Below, one piece after another: positions 1 to 6,469 of a stretch of 6,828 nucleotides of DNA (position 1 is its first letter; each line of letters opens with the position of its first letter). Where the stretch lies: assembly GCA_025936195.1 (NCBI GenBank), contig JAICTW010000139.1, positions 1 to 6,828 on the forward strand, read 5' to 3'. Both the position numbers and the translations under genes were made by a program. Under the pieces are notes generated by a model. That model was not told the origin of the DNA. It did no database searches and saw only the letters and a list, made by a program, of their open reading frames with translations. The stretch is from Flavisolibacter sp. Lineage in GTDB: Bacteria; Bacteroidota; Bacteroidia; Chitinophagales; Chitinophagaceae.

Positions 1-1110
1 AGTTTTAAAGATGTAATCAATGCTTTCCTGCCTCCGAATTCAATTACAATCAATGTTCCTACCCGAACTCAAGCCGGTACTTACACAGGTCATGTTGTTG
101 TAAGCAATGCTTCAGGAACAAGTCGCAGTTCGCCATTTGTTGTAACGGTGAAAGCAACTCCTTTGGTAAGTTCCGGCGCATACGCAACTGTTTGCTCCGG
201 CAGTAATCCATTGGTATTAAAAGGTTATCCTGATGGCGGCACATTTACAGGAGAACATGTAAACGGGAACAGCTTTATTCCGCCAATTACTTCAGGCAAT
301 TATCCTGTCAACTACATTTATACAGATCCTGTAACCAATTGTACAGATTCCGCATCAACTATTATTGAAGTGAGTCCGCTTCCGGCAATTACTATTTCGT
401 CTGATACGGTAATTTGTTCAGGTCATTCTATTACATTAAATGCATTTGCAAACAATGCAGCAATACAGTGGATGGGAATAGGACAAGCAAATACTATTAA
501 GGTAACTCCTGCTGCAACTACAGTTTATACAGTGATAGCTACGTCAGCAAATGGTTGTGCCGATACAGCCAAAACAATAGTGACAGTAGATGATTTTAAG
601 CTAAGCCTTTACGTCAATCCAAATCCTGCTCTTGCAGGTATGAGTATTTATTTACAAACAAACGCTACTTCTTCCTATAAAATAATAAAATGGTATCCTG
701 AATATTTATTCTCTGATCATTCAGCTTTCACGCAACATCTGGTTGCGGATACTTCATTAAATGTTTCTGTTCTTTCCAAATCAGCAACAGGATGCATGGA
801 TTCAACAACAGTAAATATTGCCATTGATACTTTGCATTCAGAGATCTTTATTCCAACAGCTTTTACTCCTAATAGCGACGGCAAAAACGATGTATTCCGA
901 ATCTTTGGCGGAAATATTCAAACCTTCAATCTCAAAATATTAAATCGCTGGGGACAACTGGTCTTTTCAAGTAATGACAGATGGAAGTTCTGGGATGGAA
1001 ACTTCAGTGGCCGTCCTCAACTTACAGGTAGTTATGTTTACATTTTAAAAGCCATTCTGAAAAATGGAACAACTGTAACTAAAAAAGGAACTGTCCTTTT
1101 AATCCGGTAA
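1..1110 (+). CDS. C-terminal part of a large secreted protein with Ig/PKD-like repeats and a T9SS type B (gliding-motility-associated) C-terminal domain
   Basis: The frame is open from the first base, so the gene's 5' end lies outside the window; 369 codons are visible before the TAA stop. A GTG at 148 could be taken as a start, but the upstream codons continue the same beta-rich repeat style, so it is internal. Residues about 1-50, 52-125, 126-195 and 200-275 look like successive Ig/PKD-like modules, some with a cysteine pair (VCSG...NCTD, ICSG...GCAD) and rich in Thr, Ser, Asn and Val. Residues about 282-369 form the C-terminal domain: it opens with IFIPTAFTPNSDGKNDVF, has the NRWGQLVF strand and WDG turn, then GSYVYILKA, and ends VLLIR. 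This matches the family that directs proteins through the type IX secretion system to the cell surface (type B signal). The likely role is a surface adhesin or matrix protein; the ligand is unknown. The sorting domain call is strong, the function of the repeats is inference. Confidence 0.9.
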   Translation, partial: SFKDVINAFLPPNSITINVPTRTQAGTYTGHVVVSNASGTSRSSPFVVTVKATPLVSSGAYATVCSGSNPLVLKGYPDGGTFTGEHVNGNSFIPPITSGNYPVNYIYTDPVTNCTDSASTIIEVSPLPAITISSDTVICSGHSITLNAFANNAAIQWMGIGQANTIKVTPAATTVYTVIATSANGCADTAKTIVTVDDFKLSLYVNPNPALAGMSIYLQTNATSSYKIIKWYPEYLFSDHSAFTQHLVADTSLNVSVLSKSATGCMDSTTVNIAIDTLHSEIFIPTAFTPNSDGKNDVFRIFGGNIQTFNLKILNRWGQLVFSSNDRWKFWDGNFSGRPQLTGSYVYILKAILKNGTTVTKKGTVLLIR

Positions 1111-1145
1111 AGAAAAAGGAACCGTTTGATTCCTTTTTCTTTTTA
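1111..1145. terminator. Bidirectional intrinsic terminator between convergent genes
   Basis: A perfect 11-bp inverted repeat (AGAAAAAGGAA at 1111-1121, TTCCTTTTTCT at 1130-1140) has an 8-base loop and begins directly after the stop codon of the upstream gene. A TTTT run follows on the + strand, and the A-rich left arm supplies a T-rich tract when read from the - strand. It lies between two convergent stop codons (1110 and 1154), so it can plausibly end both transcripts. The stem has only four central G/C pairs. Confidence 0.7.
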
Positions 1146-1153
1146 TAAGTTGA

Positions 1154-2308
1154 CTATTGAACTACAAACTGCTTTTGACATTTCACAGCGCCATTAATTT
1201 CAAGAAAATATAATCCTGACTTAAGATCGTTGATAGAAATCATTTGAGTAACCGATCCTCCTTTGTGTTCCATAGTTTGAGAACTGATCAACTGTGCCGA
1301 ACTGTTATAAATCCTTAAAGAATAAACATCCGGTGGTAAATTATCCATTTGCAGGATCAGATTTCTTCCCCGAACAGGATTGGGGTAAAGATTAAGTGCG
1401 GTTGTATTCTTTCCAATATTTACTCTAATAATGTCAGTATACACAACACTGCTATTTCTATCAACCGCTTTAATCCGATAGAAATTATTTCCGTTCAAAG
1501 GAGTTGGATCCAAAAATTGATAATCTGCTTTACCACCATTGTTTTTTACAGGTGTTAATTGATTTAAAGAATTGAAATTTGTACCGGTAGCAGAGCGTTC
1601 TATTTTGTATTCCGAAACATTTGTTTCATTTAAATTACTCCATTGCAGATGAACACCTGATGATGTTTGAGAAGCTTTGATGTTACCGAACTTTACTGGT
1701 AAGGAGGATAAAGGTGCAACCGTTACGGTTAAAGATAAATCATCTATCCTCCAATTGGCGACACCAGCAGGAGGCGTAGTTCCCGAGCCGTTATAGACAT
1801 ATATTCTAAAACTTATTATAGCACCTGCATCACTTTGAATAAATAAAGGAGAATGTGAGAAAAACCTCCAGGTAAAATCATTCAAAAATGTTCCAGCAGC
1901 AATATCAGACGTATACGCGTCGAGATTAGATCTTATGCTATAAGCAAGTGGTCCTGTGGAGGTAGACCGTGAAGCGAAACTGATGGCATGAAGACTTATC
2001 ACATTTCCAGGATCCGGAGTCAGAGTAAATTCAAAATAAGTACTCCCCAAATTACTGGTGTTTAGCGTTCCAAATGCAGCACATGCAGCCGCATTTTTGT
2101 TGCCTGACGAACCGGCGTATCCAGACGAAGCAGATTCGTTGCTTATAAGAGTGGTCCCTCCAATGTTGTTGCCATAGGAAATATTTGAAACTGTCAAACC
2201 CGATACTGTAATCGCTTTAGGCGCCGCAGTTTCAAAATCCCAATAAATGGTTTGTGCAGAAGAGACAATCACCGATAGCAGAGAAATGCTAAGAAAAACT
2301 CTTTTCAT
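1154..2308 (-). CDS. Secreted protein with N-terminal beta-sandwich, FN3-like region and T9SS type A sorting domain
   Basis: This 384-residue protein starts best at the ATG at 2308. An in-frame TTG at 2329 would add seven residues ahead of a clean signal peptide, so it is not preferred. Residues 1-18 are a signal peptide: Lys-Arg after Met, a hydrophobic core, and an SSA-Q cleavage site. Residues about 19-197 are a Ser/Gly/Thr-rich region of predicted beta strands ending WRIDDLSLTVTV, as in jellyroll modules of Bacteroidota exoproteins; I see no catalytic motif. Residues about 203-296 (LPVKFGNIKA...HLQWSNLNE...YKIERSATG...NNFYRIKAVD) follow the FN3-like linker common before sorting domains. 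Residues about 304-384 are the type A T9SS sorting domain, with LNLYPNPV near its start, SGLYFLEI near its end and a final KQFVVQ. The protein should be exported by Sec and then moved to the cell surface or medium by T9SS. Its biochemical function is unknown. The gene is on the same strand as uvrA but probably has its own promoter. Confidence 0.9.
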   Translation of the reverse strand: MKRVFLSISLLSVIVSSAQTIYWDFETAAPKAITVSGLTVSNISYGNNIGGTTLISNESASSGYAGSSGNKNAAACAAFGTLNTSNLGSTYFEFTLTPDPGNVISLHAISFASRSTSTGPLAYSIRSNLDAYTSDIAAGTFLNDFTWRFFSHSPLFIQSDAGAIISFRIYVYNGSGTTPPAGVANWRIDDLSLTVTVAPLSSLPVKFGNIKASQTSSGVHLQWSNLNETNVSEYKIERSATGTNFNSLNQLTPVKNNGGKADYQFLDPTPLNGNNFYRIKAVDRNSSVVYTDIIRVNIGKNTTALNLYPNPVRGRNLILQMDNLPPDVYSLRIYNSSAQLISSQTMEHKGGSVTQMISINDLKSGLYFLEINGAVKCQKQFVVQ

Positions 2309-2401
2309 ATACAGAAGTTTTGGTTGCAAACAATGCGTTTACACAGAGCATGAAAAAAGCTATCAATAGGAAGTGGAAGAGAAATTGGGACAGCAGTTCA
2401 A

Positions 2402-2431
2402 TAAAAGTAATAAGTAATTTAATTTATGCAA
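2402..2431 (-). promoter_or_regulatory. Candidate Bacteroidota-type promoter of the type A sorting-domain gene
   Basis: Read on the - strand, TTG (2431-2429) is followed by exactly 19 bases and then TACTTTTA (2409-2402). This fits the Bacteroidota pattern TTG-N19-TAnnTTTG except for the last base. Transcription would start near 2396 and give a leader of about 90 bases before the ATG at 2308. The region is very AT-rich, so chance matches are likely; the exact spacing is the main support. Confidence 0.4.
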
Positions 2432-2441
2432 AAATTAAATT
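2416..2441. repeat. AT-only 10-bp perfect inverted repeat downstream of uvrA
   Basis: AATTTAATTT (2416-2425) and AAATTAAATT (2432-2441) are exact reverse complements around a six-base loop. The repeat lies 24 bases past the uvrA stop codon and overlaps the -33 element and spacer of the candidate promoter of the next gene. It could be a weak end-of-uvrA hairpin or a protein-binding palindrome. With no G/C pairs the stem would be unstable, so a terminator role is doubtful. Confidence 0.45.
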
Positions 2442-2464
2442 GAAATTTTTTATCAGCAGTTACC

Positions 2465-5344
2465 TCAAATAAATTTACCCGTGTAACTTTCCTTCACTTT
2501 CTTCAATCCATCCGGATTTCCTTCATACACTAAGTAACCTCCGGCATCACCCGCCCCGGGGCCGAGGTCAATGATCCAGTCGGCAGATTTGATCACATCG
2601 GTATTGTGCTCGATAACAATTATGGAATGCCCCTGTTCCAACAAGGCATTGAAAGAAGCTAATAACTTTTTAATATCGTGAAAATGGAGGCCGGTAGTAG
2701 GTTCATCGAAAATGAATAAAATCTTTTCCGTGCTTTTTCCTTTGCCAAGAAAAGAAGCAAGCTTCACTCTTTGTGCTTCGCCGCCCGAAAGCGTGTCCGA
2801 AGATTGTCCCAGTTTTACATAACCCAGACCGACATCACTCAATGGTTTTAAACAATTGGATAATCCGGCTCCCTCCTTGCCTCCCCCTTCAGGGGAGGAG
2901 AAGAAAGCAATGGCTTCATCAACGCTCATTTCCAAAACATCATAAACGCTTTTGCTTTTGTACTGTACTTCTAAAACTTCTTCTTTAAATCTTTTTCCAT
3001 CGCAAACTTCGCAGGTGAGATGAACATCGGCCAAAAATTGCATCTCTACGATTTTTTCGCCTTCGCCTTTGCAGGCATCACATCTTCCGCCATCCACATT
3101 AAAGGAAAAATGTTTGGGCTGAAAGCCACGCATCTTGCTCAATGGCTGCGATGCAAAAAGATCACGGACGTTATCCCATGCTTTGATATAGGTAACAGGG
3201 TTGCTTCTTGAAGATTTACCAATGGGATTTTGATCCACCATTTCCACCTGCGTAATGGAATCAACATCTCCCTTAATGGCACGATGAAATCCGACTTTAT
3301 CAGCCGCTTCGCCTTGTAATTTTTTTAAGGCAGGATACAGAATTTGTTTCACTAAAGTGGTTTTACCGCTTCCGCTAACACCGCTTACCACACAAAGAAC
3401 ATTCAGTGGAAATTCAACCGTGATGTCTTTTAAATTATTCTGCCGTGCACCTTCAACAATGATGGAGCCTTTGTGCTTGCGCAATTTTTTTGGAGGCTCA
3501 ATGGTTAATTCGCCTTTTAAATATTTTCCGGTAAGACTTTCAGGATTGCTGATGATATCATCATAGTTTCCTTCTGCAATAACTTCTCCGCCCAAATGTG
3601 AAGCGAGGGGCCCCATATCAATAATGTGATCGGATTCACGCATCATCATTTCATCATGTTCAACAACTACAACCGTATTACCGAGGTCGCGAAGTTCTTT
3701 TAATACACGGATCAAATTGAAAGTATCTCTTGGATGCAAACCAATACTTGGTTCATCCAATATGTATAAGGAATTGGTGAGATTACTACCCAAACTTCTT
3801 GTCAGTTGAATGCGTTGGCTTTCGCCTCCGCTTAATGTATTGGCTAAACGATTTAAAGTAAGATAACCCAAACCAACACTTAACATCGTATCAATGCGGT
3901 GATTGATCTCAATTAAAATTCTTTTGGCAACCTGCTTTTCATAAGCGGTAAAATCTTTTTCCACTTTAGTAAACCATTCTCTTAAATCTTTAATGGGCAA
4001 TTCGCTCAATTCACCAATATTCTTTCCATAAACTTTTACATACAAAGCTTCTCTACGCAAGCGGTAGCCGTGACATTCAGGACAAAGGGTCCTTCCACGA
4101 TAGCGACTTAAAATAACCCGGTATTGAACTTTGTATAAATTTTGTTCAACTTCTTTAAAGAAATCATTGATGCCATCCACATGCTCATTGCCTTCCCAAA
4201 GAATGCGGTATTGTTCTTTGGTTAAATCAGCTACAGGTTTGTGAACAGGGAAATCAAATTTCCTTGCACTCTTAACGAAGTTCTCTCTCCATCTGCCCAG
4301 TTTCTCACCTTTCCATGGCGCCACGGCCCCTTCATAAACACTCAACAATTTGTTGGGAATAACCAGGTCCTCATCAATCCCCAGCACTTGTGAAAATCCT
4401 TCGCAGGTAGGGCAGGCGCCGAAAGGATTATTAAAAGAAAATAAATTGGGCGATGGCTCTTCAAATGTAATTCCGTCTAATTCAAAACGGTTGTTGAAGT
4501 GAACAGTCTTTTCACCATTTACTTCTATATACACATCACCTTCTCCTTCATAAAATGCAGTACCGATGGAATCCGACAAGCGGTGCTGATCGTCTTCATC
4601 AAAGGTTTTTACTACAATACGGTCAACAAGAACATAAACATTCTCAGGATATTGAAATGCCTGCAGAAAATCTTCGGGAGAAGTCATTAAATCTTCGATC
4701 CGGTAAATGGTTCCTTCACTTACCGGATTTTCTTTTTGCGAATAGGAGAAAGGAGACACATAAACTCTCGAAAATCCTTTTTGCATTAAAATGTTCAACT
4801 CTTCTCTTTCATCGCGGTTTCTATGCTGTTTAAATGCCGAAAGAATATAAACCTTGCTTCCCTCTTCTAAAATTGAAATAGCATCTAAAACATCCTTTAC
4901 ATCGTCTTTCTTAACCACACGGCCGGAAACAGGTGAAATTGTTTTTCCCGCTCTTGCAAAAAGCAATCGCAGATAATCATATATCTCGGTCATGCTGCCC
5001 ACTGTACTGCGTGGTGTTCTTGTAATGACTTTTTGCTCAATGGCAATGGCGGGAGATAAACCTTTAATATAATCCACATCAGGTTTATCCATTCGATTAA
5101 GGAACTGACGGACATAAGCACTCAGGCTTTCAGCATAGCGCCTCTGCCCTTCGGCAAACAAAGTGTCAATGGTAAGGGAAGACTTACCCGAACCAGAAAC
5201 ACCCGTAACAACAATTAATTTATTTCTCGGAAAACTGACGTCAATGTTTTTGAGATTATGAACCCTTGCGCCTTTTATAAAAATGGGTTCATTATGATCT
5301 ATATCCTTTATCTGGCTTTTGCGTTTCGCTACCTTTTCTTTCAT
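2465..5344 (-). CDS. uvrA: UvrA, excinuclease ABC subunit A (DNA damage-recognition ATPase)
   Basis: UvrA dimers scan DNA in the cytoplasm for bulky or distorting lesions and load UvrB, which with UvrC cuts out the damaged strand. The 959 residues are close to the usual 930-960. Two ABC ATPase halves are complete: Walker A GVSGSGKS (K54), signature LSGGESQ (504-510) and Walker B ILDEP (D530, E531) in the first; Walker A GVSGSGKT (K661), signature LSGGEAQ (852-858) and Walker B IFDEP (D880, E881) in the second. Two zinc sites are intact: C311/C314 with C421/C424, and C755/C758 with C778/C781. The zinc-binding CPxCG usually found near residue 135 in many other bacteria is replaced by SPVSG, a change I recall as usual in Bacteroidota UvrA. 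Residues 816-831 are a Gly-rich loop encoded by a GC-rich palindrome (listed separately). The start is the ATG at 5344, 18 residues before the conserved IFIKGARVHNLK; no Shine-Dalgarno sequence is seen. uvrB and uvrC are not in the window. Confidence 0.98.
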   Translation of the reverse strand: MKEKVAKRKSQIKDIDHNEPIFIKGARVHNLKNIDVSFPRNKLIVVTGVSGSGKSSLTIDTLFAEGQRRYAESLSAYVRQFLNRMDKPDVDYIKGLSPAIAIEQKVITRTPRSTVGSMTEIYDYLRLLFARAGKTISPVSGRVVKKDDVKDVLDAISILEEGSKVYILSAFKQHRNRDEREELNILMQKGFSRVYVSPFSYSQKENPVSEGTIYRIEDLMTSPEDFLQAFQYPENVYVLVDRIVVKTFDEDDQHRLSDSIGTAFYEGEGDVYIEVNGEKTVHFNNRFELDGITFEEPSPNLFSFNNPFGACPTCEGFSQVLGIDEDLVIPNKLLSVYEGAVAPWKGEKLGRWRENFVKSARKFDFPVHKPVADLTKEQYRILWEGNEHVDGINDFFKEVEQNLYKVQYRVILSRYRGRTLCPECHGYRLRREALYVKVYGKNIGELSELPIKDLREWFTKVEKDFTAYEKQVAKRILIEINHRIDTMLSVGLGYLTLNRLANTLSGGESQRIQLTRSLGSNLTNSLYILDEPSIGLHPRDTFNLIRVLKELRDLGNTVVVVEHDEMMMRESDHIIDMGPLASHLGGEVIAEGNYDDIISNPESLTGKYLKGELTIEPPKKLRKHKGSIIVEGARQNNLKDITVEFPLNVLCVVSGVSGSGKTTLVKQILYPALKKLQGEAADKVGFHRAIKGDVDSITQVEMVDQNPIGKSSRSNPVTYIKAWDNVRDLFASQPLSKMRGFQPKHFSFNVDGGRCDACKGEGEKIVEMQFLADVHLTCEVCDGKRFKEEVLEVQYKSKSVYDVLEMSVDEAIAFFSSPEGGGKEGAGLSNCLKPLSDVGLGYVKLGQSSDTLSGGEAQRVKLASFLGKGKSTEKILFIFDEPTTGLHFHDIKKLLASFNALLEQGHSIIVIEHNTDVIKSADWIIDLGPGAGDAGGYLVYEGNPDGLKKVKESYTGKFI
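2868..2899. repeat. GC-rich palindromic repeat embedded in frame in uvrA
   Basis: CCTCCCC (2880-2886) and GGGGAGG (2892-2898) form a 7-bp all-but-one G/C stem around CTTCA, preceded by a second CCCTCC tract at 2871-2876. The composition stands out sharply from the surrounding uvrA sequence. It resembles short interspersed palindromes of the CCTCCCC-loop-GGGGAGG kind that I recall from intergenic regions of many Bacteroidota genomes. Read on the - strand it encodes SSPEGGGKEGAG at residues 816-827. The loop lies between a conserved helix (DEAIAFF) and LKPLSDVGLGY, where UvrA proteins vary in sequence. That it is an inserted mobile repeat is inference; only one copy is present here. Confidence 0.5.
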
Positions 5345-5360
5345 CGTAAAAATTCGTCTG

Positions 5361-5368
5361 CAAAAATA
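5361..5368 (-). promoter_or_regulatory. -7 promoter element of uvrA
   Basis: On the - strand TATTTTTG (5368-5361), followed by CA, matches the Bacteroidota -7 consensus TAnnTTTG exactly. It ends 16 bases before the uvrA ATG, so the leader would be only about 10-13 bases. No TTG lies 17-23 bases upstream, so the -33 element is weak or absent. No LexA-type box is evident, so there is no sequence sign of SOS control. Confidence 0.5.
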
Positions 5369-5603
5369 CGTAACCTTGCTAAAAGCTTTAGTTTAATAAC
5401 GTTAACACATCTTTGGCGAAAAAGGTTAAGGGGTGTATAAAAAATATTGTGTGAATTCAAAAAGAATTCTATTTTTAACGCACAAATCCAAATTCCGGTA
5501 ACCAATAAACTACACTCAGCCTATAGTCTAAACTTCTACTCTAGTTATTTTAATCGTTTAAATTTTTTAACGGAAATCCATATCCCTAACCACCTAAAAC
5601 TGT

Positions 5604-5608
5604 AGGAG
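5604..5608 (+). promoter_or_regulatory. Shine-Dalgarno-like AGGAG before the sigma factor start
   Basis: AGGAG ends three bases before the ATG at 5612. Such a motif is uncommon in Bacteroidota, and this spacing is shorter than ideal. An in-frame TAG at 5603-5605 overlaps it, so no earlier start is possible and the ATG at 5612 is fixed. The next in-frame Met is residue 80, inside conserved region 2. Confidence 0.45.
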
Positions 5609-5611
5609 TTT

Positions 5612-6193
5612 ATGAATCTATTATCCAAACTGTCCGATCATGAGTTAATTAATGCTTTTAACTCTGGAAACGTAAACGCTTTAGAGGTCCTTGTATTGCG
5701 TCACAAGGATAAACTTTATACTTCTATTTTCTTTTTGGTTAAAGACAAATACCTGGCAGAAGATATATTCCAGGATGTTTTTATCCGAATCATTGATACG
5801 ATTCGCAGTGGCCGCTATACGGAAGAAGGCAAGTTTTTACCATGGGCCATGCGTATTGCACACAATCTTTGCGTAGATCATTTCAGAAAAGTGAAAAGAA
5901 CGCCTACCATTAAAAACAGTGAAGACCAGGATATTTTTGAAGTACTGAACTTTACGGAAGATTGTGCCGAAACAAAAATGATCAAAAGGCAGAGCTATAA
6001 CAGAGTAAAAGATATGCTTGACCTTTTGCCAGAGGACCAGAGAGAAGTGATCATCCTTCGCCATTATGCCGATATGAGCTTTAAGGAAATTGCGGCCGTA
6101 ACCAATTGCAGTATCAACACAGCGCTGGGAAGGATGCGCTATGGTTTGATCAATCTGCGCAAGATGATGATGCAAAAGCAAATTGCCTTATAA
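5612..6193 (+). CDS. ECF-type RNA polymerase sigma factor, possibly SigP-like
   Basis: This 193-residue protein has the two-domain layout of extracytoplasmic-function sigma factors. Region 2 covers about residues 8-96: a first helix with ALEVLVLRHKDKLY, the core-binding AEDIFQDVF (49-57), then a basic -10 recognition helix LPWAMRIAHNLCVDHFRK (76-93). Region 4 covers about 136-187: LPEDQREVIILRHYADMSFKEIA, then the helix-turn-helix NCSINTALGRMRYGLINLRK that reads the -35 element. The stretch IRSGRYTEEGKFLPW and the ending SINTALGRMRYGLINLRK are typical of a group conserved across Bacteroidota. In Porphyromonas gingivalis the ECF factor SigP works with the PorX/PorY system to activate T9SS genes; this protein may belong to that group, but the assignment is from remembered resemblance. 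No anti-sigma gene follows: the next 635 bases have no gene. The gene is transcribed divergently from uvrA and ends at TAA, with a terminator about 170 bases downstream. Confidence 0.93.
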   Translation: MNLLSKLSDHELINAFNSGNVNALEVLVLRHKDKLYTSIFFLVKDKYLAEDIFQDVFIRIIDTIRSGRYTEEGKFLPWAMRIAHNLCVDHFRKVKRTPTIKNSEDQDIFEVLNFTEDCAETKMIKRQSYNRVKDMLDLLPEDQREVIILRHYADMSFKEIAAVTNCSINTALGRMRYGLINLRKMMMQKQIAL

Positions 6194-6294
6194 AAATATT
6201 TTGAAAATTAATGGAGAGAATCCTAACTTTAAATGTATGATTGTTTTGCATGAGCTTCATCCACCCATTGCTACCAAAATTTCAATAAATCATT

Positions 6295-6348
6295 GTCATT
6301 CTTATTCTCCCACTACACGCTTGCCGTAGGAGGTTGATTAAGAATGAC
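6295..6348. repeat. 10-bp perfect inverted repeat with imperfect inner stem
   Basis: GTCATTCTTA (6295-6304) and TAAGAATGAC (6339-6348) are exact reverse complements. Inside them CTAC (6313-6316) can pair with GTAG (6326-6329), giving a possible long interrupted hairpin. It lies about 100 bases after the sigma factor stop and 13 bases before the terminator. It may be a 3'-untranslated structure or a copy of an interspersed repeat; GTCATTC-type words at repeat ends are something I recall from Bacteroidota intergenic DNA. Confidence 0.5.
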
Positions 6349-6361
6349 GCCTAATTGAAAG

Positions 6362-6385
6362 TCCCCGATAAATCGGGGATTTTTA
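6362..6385 (+). terminator. Intrinsic terminator downstream of the sigma factor gene
   Basis: TCCCCGA (6362-6368) pairs perfectly with TCGGGGA (6373-6379) around a four-base loop, and TTTTTATTTT follows at once. This is a canonical Rho-independent terminator for + strand transcription. It would end the sigma factor transcript with a 3' untranslated part of nearly 190 bases. The - strand side lacks a comparable T run. Confidence 0.85.
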
Positions 6386-6469
6386 TTTTGGTTTGAAAAA
6401 GCAATGATGGGCAATGGTTTTGAAAATAATTTTTTGTGAGCCAATCTGCCTTACTACTATTTGACTGAA

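Larger units (their letters stand above)
5345..5611. other. Divergent intergenic region between uvrA and the sigma factor gene
   Basis: These 267 AT-rich bases must hold the promoters of both flanking genes. A good -7 element is visible on the uvrA side (5361-5368). On the sigma side no TTG-N19-TAnnTTTG match is convincing. Possible operator-like words are two 8-bp palindromes, TGAATTCA (5452-5459) and AGAATTCT (5463-5470), with centres 11 bp apart, and an imperfect 14-bp palindrome TTTAATCGTTTAAA (5549-5562), about 50 bp before the sigma start. No small ORF or RNA gene is recognisable. Confidence 0.6.

Noticed and set aside
2309..2329. TTG start seven codons upstream in the type A cargo gene
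   Set aside because: The ATG at 2308 starts a normal signal peptide; the longer form puts seven extra residues ahead of it without a ribosome-binding signal.
2773..3566. Three + strand open frames of 63-71 codons
   Set aside because: They overlap the zinc-finger and ATPase II coding parts of uvrA on the other strand; their translations are low in plausibility.
4499..4833. Two + strand open frames of 63 and 92 codons
   Set aside because: Both are antisense to uvrA within conserved coding sequence and look like frame shadows.
5376..5415. TTG followed by CATCTTTG as a promoter of the sigma factor gene
   Set aside because: The spacer is 29 bases instead of about 19, and the first base of the -7 element does not match.
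5412..5443. TTTG-N20-TATAAAAA as a promoter of the sigma factor gene
   Set aside because: The -7 part lacks the TTTG expected in Bacteroidota; in AT-rich DNA this match is too weak to list.
5837..6181. 114-codon open frame on the - strand
   Set aside because: It lies fully antisense to the sigma factor gene, whose protein is clearly conserved, and its translation shows no recognisable domain.
6237..6329. 30-codon + strand ORF after the sigma factor
   Set aside because: It is short, runs into the inverted repeat, and shows no ribosome-binding site or known motif. An anti-sigma factor would be far longer with a membrane segment.
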